A stretch of 34,973 nucleotides of DNA. It comes from Gilliamella bombicola (GTDB lineage Bacteria > Pseudomonadota > Gammaproteobacteria > Enterobacterales > Orbaceae). Location of the stretch: assembly GCF_900094945.1 (NCBI RefSeq), contig NZ_FMAQ01000018.1, positions 1 through 34,973 on the forward strand, written 5' to 3'. Shown one piece after another: positions 1-9,155 of the stretch. The position numbers were made by a program, and so were the translations under genes. The first letter of the stretch is position 1. Each line of letters opens with the position of its first letter. The notes beneath the pieces were generated by a model that did no database searches, was not told where the DNA came from, and worked only from the letters and a program-made list of their open reading frames with translations.

Positions 1-107
<107 letters not shown>

Positions 108-118
108 TTATTAAATCA

Positions 119-142
119 CTTCCCTTAATTCATTAAGGGAAG
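119..142 (-). promoter_or_regulatory. Perfect hairpin in the fusA-tuf gap
   Basis: CTTCCCTTAA at 119-128 pairs perfectly with TTAAGGGAAG at 133-142 around a four-base loop. No run of T follows on the minus strand, so it does not look like an intrinsic terminator. It lies between the fusA stop and the tuf start. An RNA processing site, a partial attenuator or a stability element protecting upstream mRNA are all possible. Confidence 0.55.
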
Positions 143-163
143 CGTTACTTTATTTAGATAAAA

Positions 164-2266
164 TTATTTTGCTTTACGAGCTTCAATAATTGCGGTTGCA
201 ATATTTGTTGGTGCTTCATTGTACTTCAAGAACTCCATTGAGTAAGAAGCACGACCTTGAGTTTGTGAACGAAGGTCTGTTGCATAACCAAACATTTCTG
301 AAAGTGGAACTTGTGCTTTAACTGTTTTACCAGTTGCAGTATCTTCCATTCCTTCGATCATACCGCGACGACGGTTTAAGTCACCGATAACATCACCCAT
401 ATAATCTTCAGGAGTTTCAACTTCTACTTTCATAATCGGTTCTAAAAGCACAGGTTTAGCTTTCATGAAGCCATCTTTAAATGCCATTGAACCGGCAATT
501 TTAAATGCCATTTCTGATGAGTCAACGTCATGGTAAGAACCATCATAGATAGTGACTTCAACATCAACAATTGGGTAACCAGCAAGAACACCGTTTTTCA
601 TTTGTTCTTGACAGCCTTTATCAACTGCAGGGATGTATTCTTTAGGAACCACACCACCAACGATTTCATTGTTGAATTTGTAGCCTTCGCCACCTGCTTC
701 CAATGGTTTGATTTTTAACCATACATGACCATATTGACCACGACCACCAGACTGACGAACAAATTTACCTTCTTGTTCTACTTCATTGCGAATTGTTTCA
801 CGGTAAGCAACTTGTGGTTTACCAACATTTGCTTCCACTTTAAATTCACGTTTCATACGGTCAACGATGATTTCTAAGTGAAGTTCACCCATACCAGAAA
901 TAATGGTTTGACCTGATTCTTCATCGGTGTGAACACGGAATGAAGGATCTTCTTGTGCTAGTCGACCTAAAGCAAGACCCATTTTTTCTTGGTCAGCTTT
1001 GGTTTTTGGTTCAACAGCAACCGAAATTACTGGCTCTGGGAATTCCATTCTTTCAAGAATGATTGGTGCACTTTCAGCACAAAGTGTATCACCTGTAGTT
1101 ACATCTTTAAGACCGATTGCCGCAGCGATGTCACCAGCGCGAACTTCTTTAATTTCTTCACGTTTGTTAGCGTGCATCTGAACGATACGACCAAAACGTT
1201 CTTTTTTGTCTTTAACAGAGTTAAGAACAGTATCACCAGAGTTAACCACACCAGAGTAAACACGGAAGAATGTTAAGTTACCCACAAATGGGTCAGTTGC
1301 GATTTTGAACGCTAATGATGAGAATGGTTCGTCATCACTTGAGTGACGTTCAGCCGCTTCACCGTTTTGTAATTCGCCTTTGATTGCAGGTACATCAGTT
1401 GGTGCTGGTAAATATTCAATAACTGCATCAAGCATGAATTGAACACCTTTATTTTTAAAGGCACTACCACAAGTTACTAAGATGATTTCGTTAGCAAGTA
1501 CGCGTTCACGTAATGCTGCTTTCACTTCTTCTTCAGTTAACTCTTCACCACCAAGGTATTTTTCCATTAACTCTTCACTTGCTTCAGCCGCAGTTTCAAT
1601 TAAGAAAGAACGCCATTCTTCAACTTGGTCAACCATTCCCGCTGGTACATCTTCATAAGTGAATGTTACACCTTGATCAGCATCATTCCAGTTGATTGCT
1701 TTACGTTTAAGTAAATCAACAACACCAGTAAATCCTTCTTCTGCACCGATTGGTAAAACTAAAGGAACAGGTACTGCTGCTAAACGAGTTTTGATTTGAT
1801 CAACAACACGTAAGAAGTTAGCACCCATACGGTCCATTTTGTTGACAAATGCAATACGTGGAACTTTATATTTGTTTGCTTGACGCCATACAGTTTCAGA
1901 TTGAGGTTGAACACCACCAACTGCACAGTAAACCATTACCGCACCATCAAGAACACGCATAGAACGTTCAACTTCGATTGTAAAGTCAACGTGTCCCGGG
2001 GTGTCGATGATGTTGATACGGTGTGGTTCAAATTGTTGACCCATACCAGACCAGAATGCAGTTGTTGCAGCAGATGTGATAGTGATACCACGTTCTTGTT
2101 CTTGTTCCATCCAGTCCATGGTAGCTGCGCCATCATGAACTTCACCAATTTTGTGACTAACACCAGTATAAAACAAAATACGTTCAGTCGTTGTTGTTTT
2201 ACCTGCGTCAATATGTGCACTGATACCGATATTACGATAGCGTGCTATAGGGGTTGTACGAGCCAT
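164..2266 (-). CDS. fusA: Elongation factor G
   Basis: EF-G is the GTPase that drives ribosomal translocation and, with ribosome recycling factor, subunit splitting. The 700-residue product is close to the usual enteric length of about 704. The GTPase domain shows the P-loop [14 protein letters not shown] near residues 17-30, DTPGHVDF near residue 88 and the guanine-specificity motif NKMDR near residue 142. The later domains, including the domain IV region with [13 protein letters not shown], are intact. The start is supported by AGAGGA shortly upstream of the ATG. It sits between rpsG and tuf in the conserved str operon, with hairpins in the gaps on both sides. Nothing is truncated or unusual. 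Confidence 0.98.
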   Translation of the reverse strand: MARTTPIARYRNIGISAHIDAGKTTTTERILFYTGVSHKIGEVHDGAATMDWMEQEQERGITITSAATTAFWSGMGQQFEPHRINIIDTPGHVDFTIEVERSMRVLDGAVMVYCAVGGVQPQSETVWRQANKYKVPRIAFVNKMDRMGANFLRVVDQIKTRLAAVPVPLVLPIGAEEGFTGVVDLLKRKAINWNDADQGVTFTYEDVPAGMVDQVEEWRSFLIETAAEASEELMEKYLGGEELTEEEVKAALRERVLANEIILVTCGSAFKNKGVQFMLDAVIEYLPAPTDVPAIKGELQNGEAAERHSSDDEPFSSLAFKIATDPFVGNLTFFRVYSGVVNSGDTVLNSVKDKKERFGRIVQMHANKREEIKEVRAGDIAAAIGLKDVTTGDTLCAESAPIILERMEFPEPVISVAVEPKTKADQEKMGLALGRLAQEDPSFRVHTDEESGQTIISGMGELHLEIIVDRMKREFKVEANVGKPQVAYRETIRNEVEQEGKFVRQSGGRGQYGHVWLKIKPLEAGGEGYKFNNEIVGGVVPKEYIPAVDKGCQEQMKNGVLAGYPIVDVEVTIYDGSYHDVDSSEMAFKIAGSMAFKDGFMKAKPVLLEPIMKVEVETPEDYMGDVIGDLNRRRGMIEGMEDTATGKTVKAQVPLSEMFGYATDLRSQTQGRASYSMEFLKYNEAPTNIATAIIEARKAK

Positions 2267-2315
2267 ATTAATCCTCTGTTTAGAATCGTTTGCTTAATAA
2301 AACATCATTTTGGTT

Positions 2316-2374
2316 GACTGATAGCAGATAAGGGCTATCAGTCCTAATTCAAGTCACTTATATAAGTATAAGTG
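2316..2374 (-). promoter_or_regulatory. Tandem hairpins in the rpsG-fusA gap
   Basis: Two perfect stem-loops sit side by side in the 114-base gap. The first transcribed pairs CACTTATA (2355-2362) with TATAAGTG (2367-2374) around four bases, starting a few bases after the rpsG stop. The second pairs GACTGATAGC (2316-2325) with GCTATCAGTC (2334-2343) around eight bases. No T run follows either one. Their place suggests mRNA processing, protection of the rpsL-rpsG 3' end, or partial attenuation before fusA. Confidence 0.55.
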
Positions 2375-2380
2375 CGAATA

Positions 2381-3343
<963 letters not shown>

Positions 3344-3393
3344 TTAAAATAAATTTAAAATTGCTTTTTAGATACGTAATTAATAACTGTAGA

Positions 3394-3420
3394 CCAAAAC
3401 CTATTTTATATAAGTTTTGG
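3394..3420 (-). promoter_or_regulatory. Hairpin at the 5' end of the str operon leader
   Basis: CCAAAAC (3394-3400) and GTTTTGG (3414-3420) are complementary around a 13-base loop. They begin almost at the predicted transcription start of the rpsL promoter, so the mRNA would carry a 5' terminal stem-loop, which commonly protects against RNase E-type decay. A role in control is not shown. Confidence 0.45.
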
Positions 3421-3428
3421 GTCGCAAG

Positions 3429-3457
3429 ATTCTAGACCCCAGAAGAGATAATGTCAA
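3429..3457 (-). promoter_or_regulatory. Sigma-70 promoter of the str operon
   Basis: On the minus strand a perfect -35 TTGACA (3457-3452) is followed by a 17-base spacer and a -10 TAGAAT (3434-3429). The sequence just after the -10, CTTGCGACCC, is GC-rich for this genome. Such discriminators are typical of ribosomal promoters under ppGpp/DksA control. The predicted start near 3421 gives a leader of about 95 bases before rpsL. Confidence 0.85.
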
Positions 3458-3582
3458 GTTTTTGCGATCATTAAGTGCTTGATCTTGAGTTTAATTATTA
3501 CGGAATTATGACGATGTTTTTATGAGATAGGATAGGGTAATTTTAGGGGGAAAATGGGTATTTGTATTTATCATATTGATAT

Positions 3583-3617
3583 ATTTCCCCCTACCATGAG
3601 TAGCAGTAGGGGGAAAT
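3583..3617 (-). terminator. Strong hairpin after adeP (probable terminator or mRNA 3'-end stem)
   Basis: ATTTCCCCCTAC (3583-3594) pairs perfectly with GTAGGGGGAAAT (3606-3617) around an 11-base loop, giving a 12-bp stem that starts five bases after the adeP stop codon. Only ATATCAATAT follows, not a true T run, so termination may be Rho-assisted or the stem may mark a processed 3' end. A second copy of AGGGGGAAAAT at 3545-3555 could pair with the same arm. Confidence 0.6.
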
Positions 3618-3621
3618 GTGA

Positions 3622-4932
3622 TTAGTGATGATCAATAAAGATAAATTTTAAAGCAAAAAGTACGGCAAAAATAATCACACATAGGTTTAGTTGTTTAAAT
3701 TTACCCGTAAAGGCTTTTAATATTACATAAGAGATAAAACCAAGGGCGACGCCTTCAGTAATAGCAAAAGCAAAAGGCATCATGATTGCAGTAATAAAGG
3801 CCGGTGTTGCTTCGGTTAAATCAGACCAGTTAACTTTAACTAAGCTTGAAACCATTAAAATCCCAACAAAAATAAGTGCGCCTGATGTTGCATAAGTAGG
3901 TACTAAATGCGCTAGTGGTGATAAAAATGTCACTATTAAAAATAATATACCGACAACAACCGCAGTTAACCCCGTACGTCCACCGACTGAAATACCTGCA
4001 GAACTTTCGATATAGGTTAACACTGATGATGTACCAAATAATCCACCTAAAGAAGAGCTAAAGCTATCAATTAATAGTGCTTGACGCATTTTGGGAAATC
4101 GACCTTTTTCGTCACTAATTCCAGCTTTATCGGTTAATGCTAAAATAGTACCTGATGAGTCGAATAGGCTGACAATCATTATTGAAAAAATAACGCCCAT
4201 AATACCGATATTAAGTGAGCCAGCTAGATCAACATGACCAACAACACTGGTAACACTTGGTGGCATAGATACAATACCTTGGTAACTGATATTAGGATCG
4301 AGCCATAGTGCTAATAAAGTTACAACTAAAATCGAAATTAATACTGCTGCATGAAAGTTACGAGCCGCTAAAATAATAATAATGAAAAAACCAAGCGAAC
4401 CCAATAACACTTTAAGCGATAAGATATTACCCATGGTTAGTAGTGTCGCAGGTGAGGCAACTACAATACCCATGTTTTGAAATCCCATAAAAGCAATAAA
4501 TAGCCCGATACCGGCACTAATACCTACACGTAAGCATTGTGGAATGTGTTCAATTAACCAGTGACGAACTTTAAATAGTGATAATGCAAAAAAGACTAAT
4601 GACCCCCAAAATATGGCTCCCATACCGACTTGCCAAGAGTAGCCCATTGCACCACAGACGCCATAAGCAAAGAAGACGTTCAGCCCCATTGCCGGTGCAA
4701 GTGCTATTGGTAAGTTAGCAAATAAGCCCATTAAAATCGTTGCCAACGCAGTAATCACACAAGTTAGTACAAATACCGCAGATTTATCCATGCCGGTTGC
4801 AGATAGAATAGATGGATTAACAAAGATGATATAGACCATTGTGAGGAAGGTGGTACATCCTGCAATAATTTCAGTACCAGCGGTTGTTTTTTTTTCTTTC
4901 AATTGAAAGAGTTTTTCGAATATTGAATGCAT
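3622..4932 (-). CDS. adeP: Adenine permease, NCS2/AzgA-type purine:proton symporter
   Basis: This inner-membrane protein imports adenine by proton symport for purine salvage. The 436-residue product is hydrophobic throughout with about 12 to 14 membrane segments. It carries NCS2/AzgA hallmarks: ANLPIALAPAMGLNVFFAY near residues 68-86, LFDSSGTILALTDKAG near residue 258 and GTSSVLTYIESSAGISVGGR near residue 300, followed by RTGLTAVVVG. The resemblance to E. coli AdeP (PurP) as I remember it runs the full length, including the C-terminal KFIFIDHH. Guanine/hypoxanthine preference, as in GhxP relatives, is the main alternative. It is monocistronic, with a strong hairpin after the stop and a leader containing an 8-bp hairpin (4980-5003). 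I see no PurR box or purine riboswitch core. Confidence 0.82.
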   Translation of the reverse strand: MHSIFEKLFQLKEKKTTAGTEIIAGCTTFLTMVYIIFVNPSILSATGMDKSAVFVLTCVITALATILMGLFANLPIALAPAMGLNVFFAYGVCGAMGYSWQVGMGAIFWGSLVFFALSLFKVRHWLIEHIPQCLRVGISAGIGLFIAFMGFQNMGIVVASPATLLTMGNILSLKVLLGSLGFFIIIILAARNFHAAVLISILVVTLLALWLDPNISYQGIVSMPPSVTSVVGHVDLAGSLNIGIMGVIFSIMIVSLFDSSGTILALTDKAGISDEKGRFPKMRQALLIDSFSSSLGGLFGTSSVLTYIESSAGISVGGRTGLTAVVVGILFLIVTFLSPLAHLVPTYATSGALIFVGILMVSSLVKVNWSDLTEATPAFITAIMMPFAFAITEGVALGFISYVILKAFTGKFKQLNLCVIIFAVLFALKFIFIDHH

Positions 4933-4979
4933 AAGTTAAAGCCTAATTTTGGTTAATAGAATGAATGAGTGTTACCTAT

Positions 4980-5003
4980 TTTTTACCAAAAGAAAGGTAA
5001 AAA
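4980..5003 (-). promoter_or_regulatory. Hairpin in the adeP upstream region
   Basis: TTTTTACC (4980-4987) pairs with GGTAAAAA (4996-5003), an 8-bp perfect stem with an eight-base loop, about 50 bases upstream of the adeP start. It overlaps the T-rich tail of the neighbouring terminator-like hairpin, so the two structures could exclude each other if both were transcribed. No known riboswitch core is present. Confidence 0.35.
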
Positions 5004-5042
5004 TAAAAAATAGAAAAGATGAAGAACTAGGCTCTACATCTT
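5001..5042 (-). terminator. Rho-independent terminator candidate after the TerC/CBS gene
   Basis: On the minus strand AAGATG and CATCTT (5042-5037 with 5021-5016) enclose a further AGA/TCT pairing around a short loop. The stem is followed at once by TTCTATTTTTTATTT, a good T-rich tail. It lies about 90 bases beyond the stop of the gene ending at 5132 and upstream of adeP, so it should separate the two transcripts. Confidence 0.6.
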
Positions 5043-5094
5043 CAAATAAACAGAAATTTTATTGCGCTATTATTGCTAGTTATTTATTTTGGTC

Positions 5095-5122
5095 AAGCGC
5101 TATTGTAATTAATATAGCGCTT
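5095..5122 (-). promoter_or_regulatory. Hairpin just after the TerC/CBS gene
   Basis: AAGCGCTAT (5095-5103) pairs perfectly with ATAGCGCTT (5114-5122) around a ten-base loop, starting ten bases after the stop codon. A third GCGCTAT occurs at 5074-5080. No T run follows, so it may be a 3'-end stabilising stem in front of the terminator at 5001-5042. Confidence 0.45.
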
Positions 5123-5131
5123 AGGAATAAA

Positions 5132-6706
5132 CTACGTTGAAGCGAACTCCTGCTTGTTTAGCACAATTTTTACTTTCAAAATTCTGTGGCTTTCTATTTC
5201 TGCCACTTCAAATAAATAATCGCCGATTTGTAAGGTTTCACCAACATTAAGTAAATGCTGAGCTTTTTCCATTAATAGCCCTGCTAGGGTGTGATACTCA
5301 CGTTTATCATCAATGGGAATGGGTACAAAACGGATAAGTTCTTCAACCGGAATATAGCCATTAGCGATCCAGCTGTTATCATCTATACATTGAATATCGT
5401 GTTTGGCGTCAATTTCTTCTTCTTCGGTCGGGAAGTCACCGGCAATGGTTTCAATAATATCTGTCACCGAAACAACCCCTTGCATTGAGCCAAATTCGTC
5501 CACCACAAAAGCAAAATGAGTTTTGGCTTTTTTAAATTGATCTAATGCAACTAGTAACGATACGGTTTCAGGGAAGATCAGCGGTTGTTTGATAAGCGAG
5601 TGAATATCAATGGGCTCTTTATTTTGTAGTATATCTTTTAATAGATCATTAACTTGGATGATTCCTAGTGGCTCATCAATTGAAACATTATCGGTAACGA
5701 CTAAACGTGAATGAGGATTTTCAAAAATCTCTTTAATAATAACCTCACGATCATCATTGATATTGACCATATCAACGTCAAGTCGAGATGTCATTATACT
5801 GCTGACTGAACGTTGGGCTAGGCCTAGTACACGTTCAACCATACTTAGTTCTTGATGATTAAACACTGATACTTTTTTATTTTCATCAGACATGACATCG
5901 ACGGTGTTAGTATCAGGATCTTCTTCGGCATCACCTTTAAGTAAGTGTAAAATGGCTTCGGCGGTACGTTCGCGTAATGGCTTTTTATTTAAGGCTTTGC
6001 GACGATTAAAAATAGCCAGTTGATTGAAAAACTCAATCATAATTGAGAAGCCAATAGCCGCGTATAAATAGCCTTTTGGAATCATAAAATCAAACCCTTC
6101 GGCAACGAGGCTAAAACCGATCATCAATAAAAAACTTAAACAAAGAATGACAATGGTTGGATGATCATTGACAAAATTGGCCAGTGGTTTACTTGCAACC
6201 ATCATAATGGCAATGGCAATACACACGGCAATAATCATCACAGGAATATGTTCAACCATTCCTACCGCAGTGATCACCGAATCAAGCGAAAACACGGCAT
6301 CAAGTACAACTATTTGTGCTACAACAGTCCAAAAGTGAGAGGTTTTTTTGGGTTTACCGTCTTCTTGTGATGCACCTTCAAGACGTTCGTTGAGCTCCAT
6401 GGTGGCTTTAAATAATAAAAATATTCCACCGATTAACATAATCAGTTGGCGTGCATTAAAGCTGATTCCAGATATCGTAAATAGTGGTGTGGTGAGTGTA
6501 ACTAACCAACCTGTGAACATTAGTAGCAATATTCGCGTAATTAATGCGAAAGCAAGGCCAGTAATGCGCGCTTTGTCTCGTTGGTTGGGAGGAAGTTTCT
6601 CGGCAAGGATGGCAATAAAAACAATGTTATCAATACCAAGGACGATTTCAAGTACAACCAGAGTGGATAAACCAATCCAGATTGTAGGATCCATGATCCA
6701 TTCCAT
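5132..6706 (-). CDS. yoaE: TerC-type membrane protein fused to CBS pair and CorC/HlyC domain (YoaE-like)
   Basis: Members of this family combine a TerC membrane domain, linked in other bacteria to metal-ion (often manganese) export or metalation of secreted enzymes, with cytoplasmic regulatory domains. The 524 residues begin [10 protein letters not shown] and show TerC motifs [16 protein letters not shown] (19-34) and [14 protein letters not shown] (about residue 135), with about seven membrane segments up to residue 235. A CBS pair follows near residues 300-430 ([27 protein letters not shown]), then a CorC_HlyC-type domain at the C-terminus. Length and order match E. coli YoaE/YegH. The start is preceded by GAGG, somewhat far upstream. 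The substrate cannot be told from the sequence. It is separated from trkH by 142 bases. Confidence 0.85.
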   Translation of the reverse strand: MEWIMDPTIWIGLSTLVVLEIVLGIDNIVFIAILAEKLPPNQRDKARITGLAFALITRILLLMFTGWLVTLTTPLFTISGISFNARQLIMLIGGIFLLFKATMELNERLEGASQEDGKPKKTSHFWTVVAQIVVLDAVFSLDSVITAVGMVEHIPVMIIAVCIAIAIMMVASKPLANFVNDHPTIVILCLSFLLMIGFSLVAEGFDFMIPKGYLYAAIGFSIMIEFFNQLAIFNRRKALNKKPLRERTAEAILHLLKGDAEEDPDTNTVDVMSDENKKVSVFNHQELSMVERVLGLAQRSVSSIMTSRLDVDMVNINDDREVIIKEIFENPHSRLVVTDNVSIDEPLGIIQVNDLLKDILQNKEPIDIHSLIKQPLIFPETVSLLVALDQFKKAKTHFAFVVDEFGSMQGVVSVTDIIETIAGDFPTEEEEIDAKHDIQCIDDNSWIANGYIPVEELIRFVPIPIDDKREYHTLAGLLMEKAQHLLNVGETLQIGDYLFEVAEIESHRILKVKIVLNKQEFAST

Positions 6707-6848
6707 ATGTCAGGTGATTACCTCTAATAAATACAGCACATGCTGTGTTGTAATTCTGTCTGTAATTAACTAAATAATCAATAAAATATTTATAAAAATT
6801 GTGTATTTTGTCAAAAACTTTCAGTTAATTGTTTGTTTTAATATAAAA

Positions 6849-8297
6849 TCAACTCCGCCAAAAAGTTGGCGTAAATAAAACCAGTAAGGTAAATATTTCT
6901 AATCGGCCAAATAACATATCGACAACCATGACCCATTTAACAACGTCACTTACGCTAGCAAAATTATCGCTTACATTGCCAAGCCCAACGCCTAAGTTAT
7001 TGAGTGATGAAGCAACAATATAAAATGAATCAGTAGCATCAATGCCAGTTGCCATAATAATAAATAAGCTGACTAAAAAGACTAATGCATAGGCAGAAAA
7101 GAATCCCCAAACTGCTTCAATAATACGTTCTGAAACAACACGGTTATTTAATTTTAATGTATAAATCGCATTCGGATGAATAAGGCGTTTTAATTCACGC
7201 GATCCCTGCATAAACAGAAGCAAAACTCGCACCACTTTTAAACCGCCGCCAGTTGAACCAGCACAACCACCAATAAATGATGCGCATAGTAAAAAAATGG
7301 GTAATGATGATGGCCATGTATTGATATCATCTACGGTAAAACCAACAGTTGCGGAGATAGATACAACTTGTAGCACTATTTTATCTATGCTGAGTTTTCG
7401 TTCTGGTTGGTAAACATAAATGCCAAATGCACAAATTATAATTAAAATGGCTAAAATAAAAATAAAGGTTCTAAACTCTTGATCTCGCCAGAAAACCTTA
7501 ATTGAAAATCCACTTAATGCAGCAAAATGTAGTGCAAAGTTACAACCTGATAAGACTAAAAAGAGGGTGATAATGTAGTTGATTGCGGGGCTATTAAAGT
7601 AAGCAAGATTATCATCGTGAGTTGAAAATCCACCCATTGAAATGGTTGAAAAGCTATGTGAAATCGCATCAAAAACATTCATACCTGCAAACCATAAGCA
7701 GATCGCACAAAGAGTAGTAAGAAAAATATAAATTGACCAGAGTGTTTTTGCCGTTTCGGCAATGCGTGGGCGCATTTTGCTGTCTTTTTGTGGACCGGGG
7801 ATTTCAGCCCGATAAAGTTGCATACCCCCAACGCCTAATAATGGCAATATGGCAACAGCAAGTACGATAATACCCATACCACCAAGCCATTGCAGTAATT
7901 GACGATAAAACAGTAAAGCCTTAGGAAGGTGTTCTAATTTTACAATAGTTGTAGCACCTGTTGTGGTTAAGCTTGAAAATGATTCGAAAAATGCGGTAGT
8001 TAAATTTAAATTAATATGGGTATCAAAAATAAAAGGGAAAGCACCGATTGTACCTAAAACAACCCAAAATAGCACAACAATAAAGAAGCCTTCGCGAGTG
8101 GTTAGCTCATGGCGTTGATGGCGATTAGGAAGCCATAAAAGACACCCTAAAATTAGCGCAGCAAAAAACGAACGCACAAAAATTGCCCCCGCGCCGTCGC
8201 GATAAATTAATGCTACAAGTGCAGGTAATAGCATAAATGTCGATAGCAGGGCAATTAATAGTCCAACAATTCTAATGATTGAGCGCCAATGCATCAT
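6849..8297 (-). CDS. trkH: Trk system potassium uptake protein TrkH
   Basis: TrkH is the channel-like membrane subunit that, gated by the cytoplasmic TrkA ring, imports potassium. The 482-residue product matches E. coli TrkH (483) in length and ends LVLFTPTFWRS. The four selectivity-filter loops are visible: TTTGATT near residue 112, GGFSTHD near 222, TVGFTVDD near 320 and NNLGVGLGN near 438. The first residues (MHWRSIIRIVGLLIALLS) form a membrane helix. It is the last gene of parE-parC-djlA-trkH, 11 bases after djlA. A small hairpin (CGCCAA with TTGGCG, 6856-6871) overlaps the last codons and is followed by T-rich sequence, a weak terminator candidate. trkA is not in the window. Confidence 0.97.
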   Translation of the reverse strand: MMHWRSIIRIVGLLIALLSTFMLLPALVALIYRDGAGAIFVRSFFAALILGCLLWLPNRHQRHELTTREGFFIVVLFWVVLGTIGAFPFIFDTHINLNLTTAFFESFSSLTTTGATTIVKLEHLPKALLFYRQLLQWLGGMGIIVLAVAILPLLGVGGMQLYRAEIPGPQKDSKMRPRIAETAKTLWSIYIFLTTLCAICLWFAGMNVFDAISHSFSTISMGGFSTHDDNLAYFNSPAINYIITLFLVLSGCNFALHFAALSGFSIKVFWRDQEFRTFIFILAILIIICAFGIYVYQPERKLSIDKIVLQVVSISATVGFTVDDINTWPSSLPIFLLCASFIGGCAGSTGGGLKVVRVLLLFMQGSRELKRLIHPNAIYTLKLNNRVVSERIIEAVWGFFSAYALVFLVSLFIIMATGIDATDSFYIVASSLNNLGVGLGNVSDNFASVSDVVKWVMVVDMLFGRLEIFTLLVLFTPTFWRS

Positions 8298-8308
8298 AGT
8301 ATTAGTCT

Positions 8309-9154
8309 CTACTTAAATCCACGTGATGCTTTGATAAGATCATAGGCAGCTTGGATTTCTTGTGCTCGTTTTTTTGCGGCTTCCAGCATCTCTTTTGGTA
8401 GACCTTTTGATACTAGCTTATCTGGATGATGTTCGTTCATTAATTTTCGATAAGCTCTTTTGATTTCTGAGATCTCCGCAGACGAGTCAATACCCAAAAT
8501 TTTGTAAGCATTTTGTAGATCAGCTTGTGTTGATCTGCCTTGATAACCACCATAATGATTGCTACGTTGATACTGATCTCGCTGATTTTGTTGGTTGTGA
8601 TAACCATTCTGACGAAAATGGTAGCTACCCATCATCATTTGAATATATATTGCCATTTGTTGACGTGGAATATTAAATTCTTCAGCCACAACAAAAAGAA
8701 TTTGTTGCTCTTTTTCATCTAAAATGCCATCAACTAATGCCGCTTGGATCAGTTGTTCACAAAAAATATTTAACACATTTCGTCGGTAACGATATTGTGC
8801 ATATAGTTCCGCTAAACGAGATCGGAGTGGGTAATCACTTGCTTTGCCTCGATTAAATGAGTCTTGTGCTAGTTTTCGACTATTTCGATCCAGTTGTAAT
8901 CTGTCCATGAATTGGCTAGCAAGATTAATATCGTCTTGAGTGACAACACCTTTTGCTTTACTTAAATGACCAAGGACTTCAAAAACAACTGTTAAGTAAA
9001 GTTCTGGGTTTGCTTTGGTTTTTTGTTCGGTCAATTTATTGCAAAATGCTTGGTAAAGCATTGGACCAATAAATAGTCCAAGTATAAACCCCCATCCTGT
9101 TTTTAATACACTGCTTAAAACAAAGCCTGTAATTATCGCCCAAATAAAAGACAT
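8309..9154 (-). CDS. djlA: Membrane-anchored DnaJ-like co-chaperone DjlA
   Basis: DjlA is an inner-membrane type III J-domain protein that stimulates the DnaK ATPase and influences envelope stress signalling. The 281-residue sequence has an N-terminal membrane segment (about residues 4-31, glycine-rich, as in DjlA), a central TerB-like helical domain (about 50-180), a Gln/Tyr/Asn-rich linker (about 185-212) and a C-terminal J domain starting AYKILGIDSS with the HPD motif in NEHHPDKL. It ends ASRGFK, like E. coli DjlA (QKGFK). The start codon lies one base after the parC stop, so translation is probably coupled to parC. All key residues are present. Confidence 0.95.
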   Translation of the reverse strand: MSFIWAIITGFVLSSVLKTGWGFILGLFIGPMLYQAFCNKLTEQKTKANPELYLTVVFEVLGHLSKAKGVVTQDDINLASQFMDRLQLDRNSRKLAQDSFNRGKASDYPLRSRLAELYAQYRYRRNVLNIFCEQLIQAALVDGILDEKEQQILFVVAEEFNIPRQQMAIYIQMMMGSYHFRQNGYHNQQNQRDQYQRSNHYGGYQGRSTQADLQNAYKILGIDSSAEISEIKRAYRKLMNEHHPDKLVSKGLPKEMLEAAKKRAQEIQAAYDLIKASRGFK

Positions 9155-9155
9155 A

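Noticed and set aside
1880-2317. Long open frame opposite fusA (145 codons), and similar frames at 530-718 and 989-1276
   Set aside because: They lie antisense to a highly conserved gene, have Cys/Phe/Asn-rich composition typical of shadow frames, and show no recognisable domain.
4933-5131. Purine riboswitch upstream of the adenine permease
   Set aside because: No conserved purine-aptamer core or three-way junction could be found on the minus strand.
4949-5140. A 63-codon plus-strand frame between adeP and the TerC/CBS gene
   Set aside because: It runs through two or three hairpins, lacks a ribosome binding site and has low-complexity Lys/Asn content. The hairpins explain the stretch better.
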